A stretch of 12,585 nucleotides of DNA from an uncultured Thomasclavelia sp. (GTDB lineage: Bacteria; Bacillota_I; Bacilli_A; Erysipelotrichales; Coprobacillaceae): assembly GCA_910588165.1 (NCBI GenBank), contig CAJUOR010000019.1, forward strand, positions 1-12,585, read 5' to 3'. The first letter of the stretch is position 1. Each line of letters starts with the position of its first letter. Both the position numbers and the translations under genes were made by a program. The notes below the pieces were generated by a model that saw only the letters and a program-made list of their open reading frames with translations, was not told where the DNA came from and ran no database searches. Below are positions 12,065-12,585 of this stretch, in pieces.

Positions 12065-12585
12065 TTATCTATTCTTCTTTGTTTCTTTATATAAATTAAT
12101 GAAAAACTGTCCGTAAACAATAAAGGCATAGCTTAGCCCTAAAATCATCAGCACTTCCATCATAAAATAAATATGATTAGGAAGTGGTGGCAACAGCGCC
12201 ATAATAAAGCTCATCGAATAAAAGATGAAAGTTGAAACCTTACCACACCACATGGCACCGTCCATCTTACGATGATGTTTAAACCAAAAGTAAATGCTAC
12301 ATAAACCAAGAATTGACTCTTTTATCATAAAAACAATAAAAACAATCCACATACCTTCAATTTTATACATCAAACACACTGCAATCGCTAATTGAAAAAA
12401 TTTATCTGCGACAGGATCCATCAATTTACCAAACTCTGTAACCATATTAAATTTCCTTGCGATATAGCCATCTAAGAAATCTGTCGCTGCAATAAACAAT
12501 AATAGAAAAGAGCTAAGCATAAATTCCGTGTTGAAATGATTTACAAATAAAATATACAATTGTAAGTGGAGATGCCAGTTTGATT
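12065..12585 (-). CDS. CDP-alcohol phosphatidyltransferase, PgsA-like, partial (N-terminus beyond right edge)
   Basis: Integral membrane enzyme that swaps CMP on a CDP-lipid for an alcohol. For PgsA the alcohol is glycerol-3-phosphate, giving phosphatidylglycerophosphate, the precursor of phosphatidylglycerol and cardiolipin. The family signature is complete and exactly spaced: DFLDGYIARKFNMVTEFGKL followed by MDPVADK, that is D-x2-DG-x2-AR-x8-G-x3-D-x3-D. About four further membrane segments and a basic tail KETKKNR follow. The frame is open past a TTG at 12559 to the window edge, and the part before the signature is shorter than normal by about 20 residues, so the true start lies outside. 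HHRKMDGAMWCGKVSTFIFY resembles the PgsA-like Firmicute branch, but this branch contains paralogues of unknown alcohol, so I do not assign pgsA outright. Confidence 0.88.
   Translation of the reverse strand, partial: SNWHLHLQLYILFVNHFNTEFMLSSFLLLFIAATDFLDGYIARKFNMVTEFGKLMDPVADKFFQLAIAVCLMYKIEGMWIVFIVFMIKESILGLCSIYFWFKHHRKMDGAMWCGKVSTFIFYSMSFIMALLPPLPNHIYFMMEVLMILGLSYAFIVYGQFFINLYKETKKNR

Overview
The window looks like ordinary chromosome of a low-GC Gram-positive bacterium (Bacillota). The DNA is AT-rich throughout, genes start behind strong AGGAGG- or AGGTG-type ribosome binding sites, promoters are sigma-A-like (several of the extended -10 TGnTATAAT form), and convergent genes end at compact hairpin/T-run terminators. 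The protein set (MurF and Ddl, NorM/DinF-like and MepA-like MATE exporters, a Cof-type HAD phosphatase, an AadA-like nucleotidyltransferase, a CDP-alcohol phosphatidyltransferase) fits a host-associated Firmicute. My guess is Erysipelotrichia or a neighbour, but no gene here fixes the lineage. There is no rRNA, tRNA, CRISPR array, phage or intact insertion sequence.

Layout, left to right. 1-652 (-): start of an unrecognised extracytoplasmic protein with an N-terminal membrane segment, cut by the left edge. 653-1173: a non-coding AT-rich stretch holding a perfect stem-loop. 1174-1989 (-): HAD-IIB phosphatase, divergent from 2129-3508 (+), MATE exporter 1. 3509-3710: back-to-back terminators. 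3711-6099 (-): overlapping murF-ddl pair for the last cytoplasmic steps of peptidoglycan precursor synthesis. This is divergent from 6258-8372 (+), MATE exporter 2 followed 15 bases later by an aminoglycoside-adenylyltransferase-like gene. 8384-8869 (-): GNAT acetyltransferase. 8999-10051 (-): membrane-anchored methyltransferase-like protein, divergent from 10210-12003 (+), a MarR repressor and MepA-like MATE exporter 3. 12065-12585 (-): CDP-alcohol phosphatidyltransferase, cut by the right edge.

The shared theme is drug or metabolite export: three MATE transporters in about 10 kb, each in a different regulatory setting, beside a possible antibiotic-modifying enzyme and cell-wall and membrane-lipid genes. 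The clearest regulatory structure is in front of marR. A full-consensus sigma-A promoter (TTGACA, 17 bases, TATAAT) has its -35 box buried in a perfect inverted repeat, and a second related dyad lies 31 bp downstream at the expected transcription start. This is a textbook autorepressed MarR-exporter operon. The least explained protein is the membrane-anchored methyltransferase-like one, whose SAM-binding glycine loop is degenerate.

I do not see a clearly new multi-gene system. The items most worth following up are the degenerate membrane methyltransferase beside the MarR/MATE operon, the MATE2-AadA-like pair, and the truncated secreted protein at the left edge. Several starts given here are internal to the longest open frame, chosen from ribosome-binding-site position.
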